Part shown: positions 63,719-64,000 of the stretch, one piece after another
How positions within the stretch are numbered: the stretch's first letter is position 1
How the letters are laid out: each line of letters begins with the position of its first letter
Position numbers and translations under genes: made by a program
Assembly (NCBI RefSeq): GCF_000710035.2
Contig: NZ_JMJJ01000004.1
Coordinates: 1,116,001-1,180,000, forward strand
DNA length: 64,000 nt
Reading direction: 5' to 3'
DNA from: Pantoea ananatis LMG 2665
GTDB taxonomy: Bacteria > Pseudomonadota > Gammaproteobacteria > Enterobacterales > Enterobacteriaceae
The notes under the pieces: generated by a model
Databases searched by the model: none
What the model was told of the DNA's origin: nothing
The model's input: only the letters and a program-made list of their open reading frames with translations

Positions 63719-64000
63719 TTAAGCCTGAGGCTGGGTCGAGGTGGCGTTGACCTGGGTATCCAGTTGCGCCGCCGGTCGTGCAAACAGAATAATGATGCCG
63801 GAGACAAAACAGGGTACGGCACCGAACCAGAGAGCGGCTTCCTGCCAGTGGCCGCCCTGACTCAGCACCGAGGTAGTACCAATACCGGCTACGATGGCAC
63901 CGACCGGTCCCATCGCCATGATGAGGGCACCCGCCGTCGCGCGGATTGCGGTAGGAAAGCTTTCACTGATAAAAAACAGGGCAGCGGCATAGGGTCCGAT
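63719..64000 (-). CDS. MFS transporter, C-terminal part (runs off the window)
   Basis: Partial: 93 C-terminal residues, open to the right edge. GPYAAALFFISESFPTAIRA and two further hydrophobic helices (VGAIVAGIGTTSVL, WFGAVPCFVSGIIILFA) match the last helices of metabolite:H+ symporters. The upstream part lies outside. It ends nine bases before the second SDR gene, so it heads or belongs to the same operon and probably imports its substrate. Confidence 0.8.
   Translation of the reverse strand: MGPYAAALFFISESFPTAIRATAGALIMAMGPVGAIVAGIGTTSVLSQGGHWQEAALWFGAVPCFVSGIIILFARPAAQLDTQVNATSTQPQA

Overview
The window looks like enterobacterial DNA, most probably Pantoea or a close Erwiniaceae relative. 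The reasons are E. coli-like mal, ars, nlpC, mgtC, ydeP and digH homologues and a rhodopsin of the helix-B-histidine/helix-C-glycine group that I know from Pantoea and Pseudomonas. The plasmid-type tyrosine recombinase and the mixture of metabolic and accessory loci would suit a large Pantoea plasmid (LPP-1 type), but no replication gene is visible, so that is inference.

Layout. (1) 0.2-2.5 kb: arsRBC arsenic resistance on the minus strand, with a palindromic operator/promoter. (2) 2.7-4.8 kb: a YcgZ-like connector protein (homologue of a blue-light-regulated E. coli gene) beside a two-gene light operon, a proton-pump rhodopsin and a Blh-type carotene-cleaving enzyme. (3) 5.4-10.1 kb: small accessory and metabolic genes, namely an orphan cytidine-deaminase-fold protein, a decayed and an intact GNAT acetyltransferase, a VOC protein, a racemase-like protein, an old-yellow-enzyme reductase and a DUF1471-like protein. 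(4) 10.5-13.5 kb: a secreted alkaline phosphatase behind a good Pho box, then a membrane protein/ECF sigma pair. (5) 13.5-31 kb: the maltose regulon gathered in one place (malEFG, malK-lamB-malM, malPQ, malT). In E. coli these are two distant loci. An alpha/beta hydrolase and a broken AraC gene sit inside it, and malQ carries a frameshift. (6) 31-38 kb: Fsr-like efflux, GNAT, the DigH glycosyl hydrolase with no canonical start codon, a 54-residue DUF2256 protein, YdeP-like molybdopterin oxidoreductase and MgtC with an attenuator-like leader.

(7) 38-57 kb is the most interesting part: an AT-rich accessory island. It begins and ends at related imperfect palindromes and contains a degenerate second copy of the mgtC 3' end. 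It holds two paralogous Sec-exported small proteins, a membrane protein, a gene cut by an IS3-family element, and a plasmid-type tyrosine recombinase. It then carries a complete type I secretion cassette: a 2509-residue repeat protein with a lysozyme-like N-terminus, an Asp/Gly-rich linker, an Asn-Gly-rich repeat array, a GH113-like clan GH-A domain and an RTX-type C-terminal secretion signal, followed by its own ABC exporter, membrane-fusion protein and TolC-like channel. I propose a secreted cell-surface or polysaccharide-acting effector, perhaps antagonistic, with the small exported proteins as partner or immunity candidates.

(8) 57.5-64 kb: NlpC lipoprotein, a small unknown gene, and a compact minus-strand operon that runs off the right edge (MFS transporter, two SDR dehydrogenases, a 94-residue MCGICG protein, a CobW-family GTPase, a PotD-like binding protein without a signal peptide, a NUDIX hydrolase). 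This looks like an uncharacterised catabolic or metal-linked pathway.

Several single-base lesions (malQ, the AraC gene, the IS transposase, the digH start) could be real decay or assembly errors.
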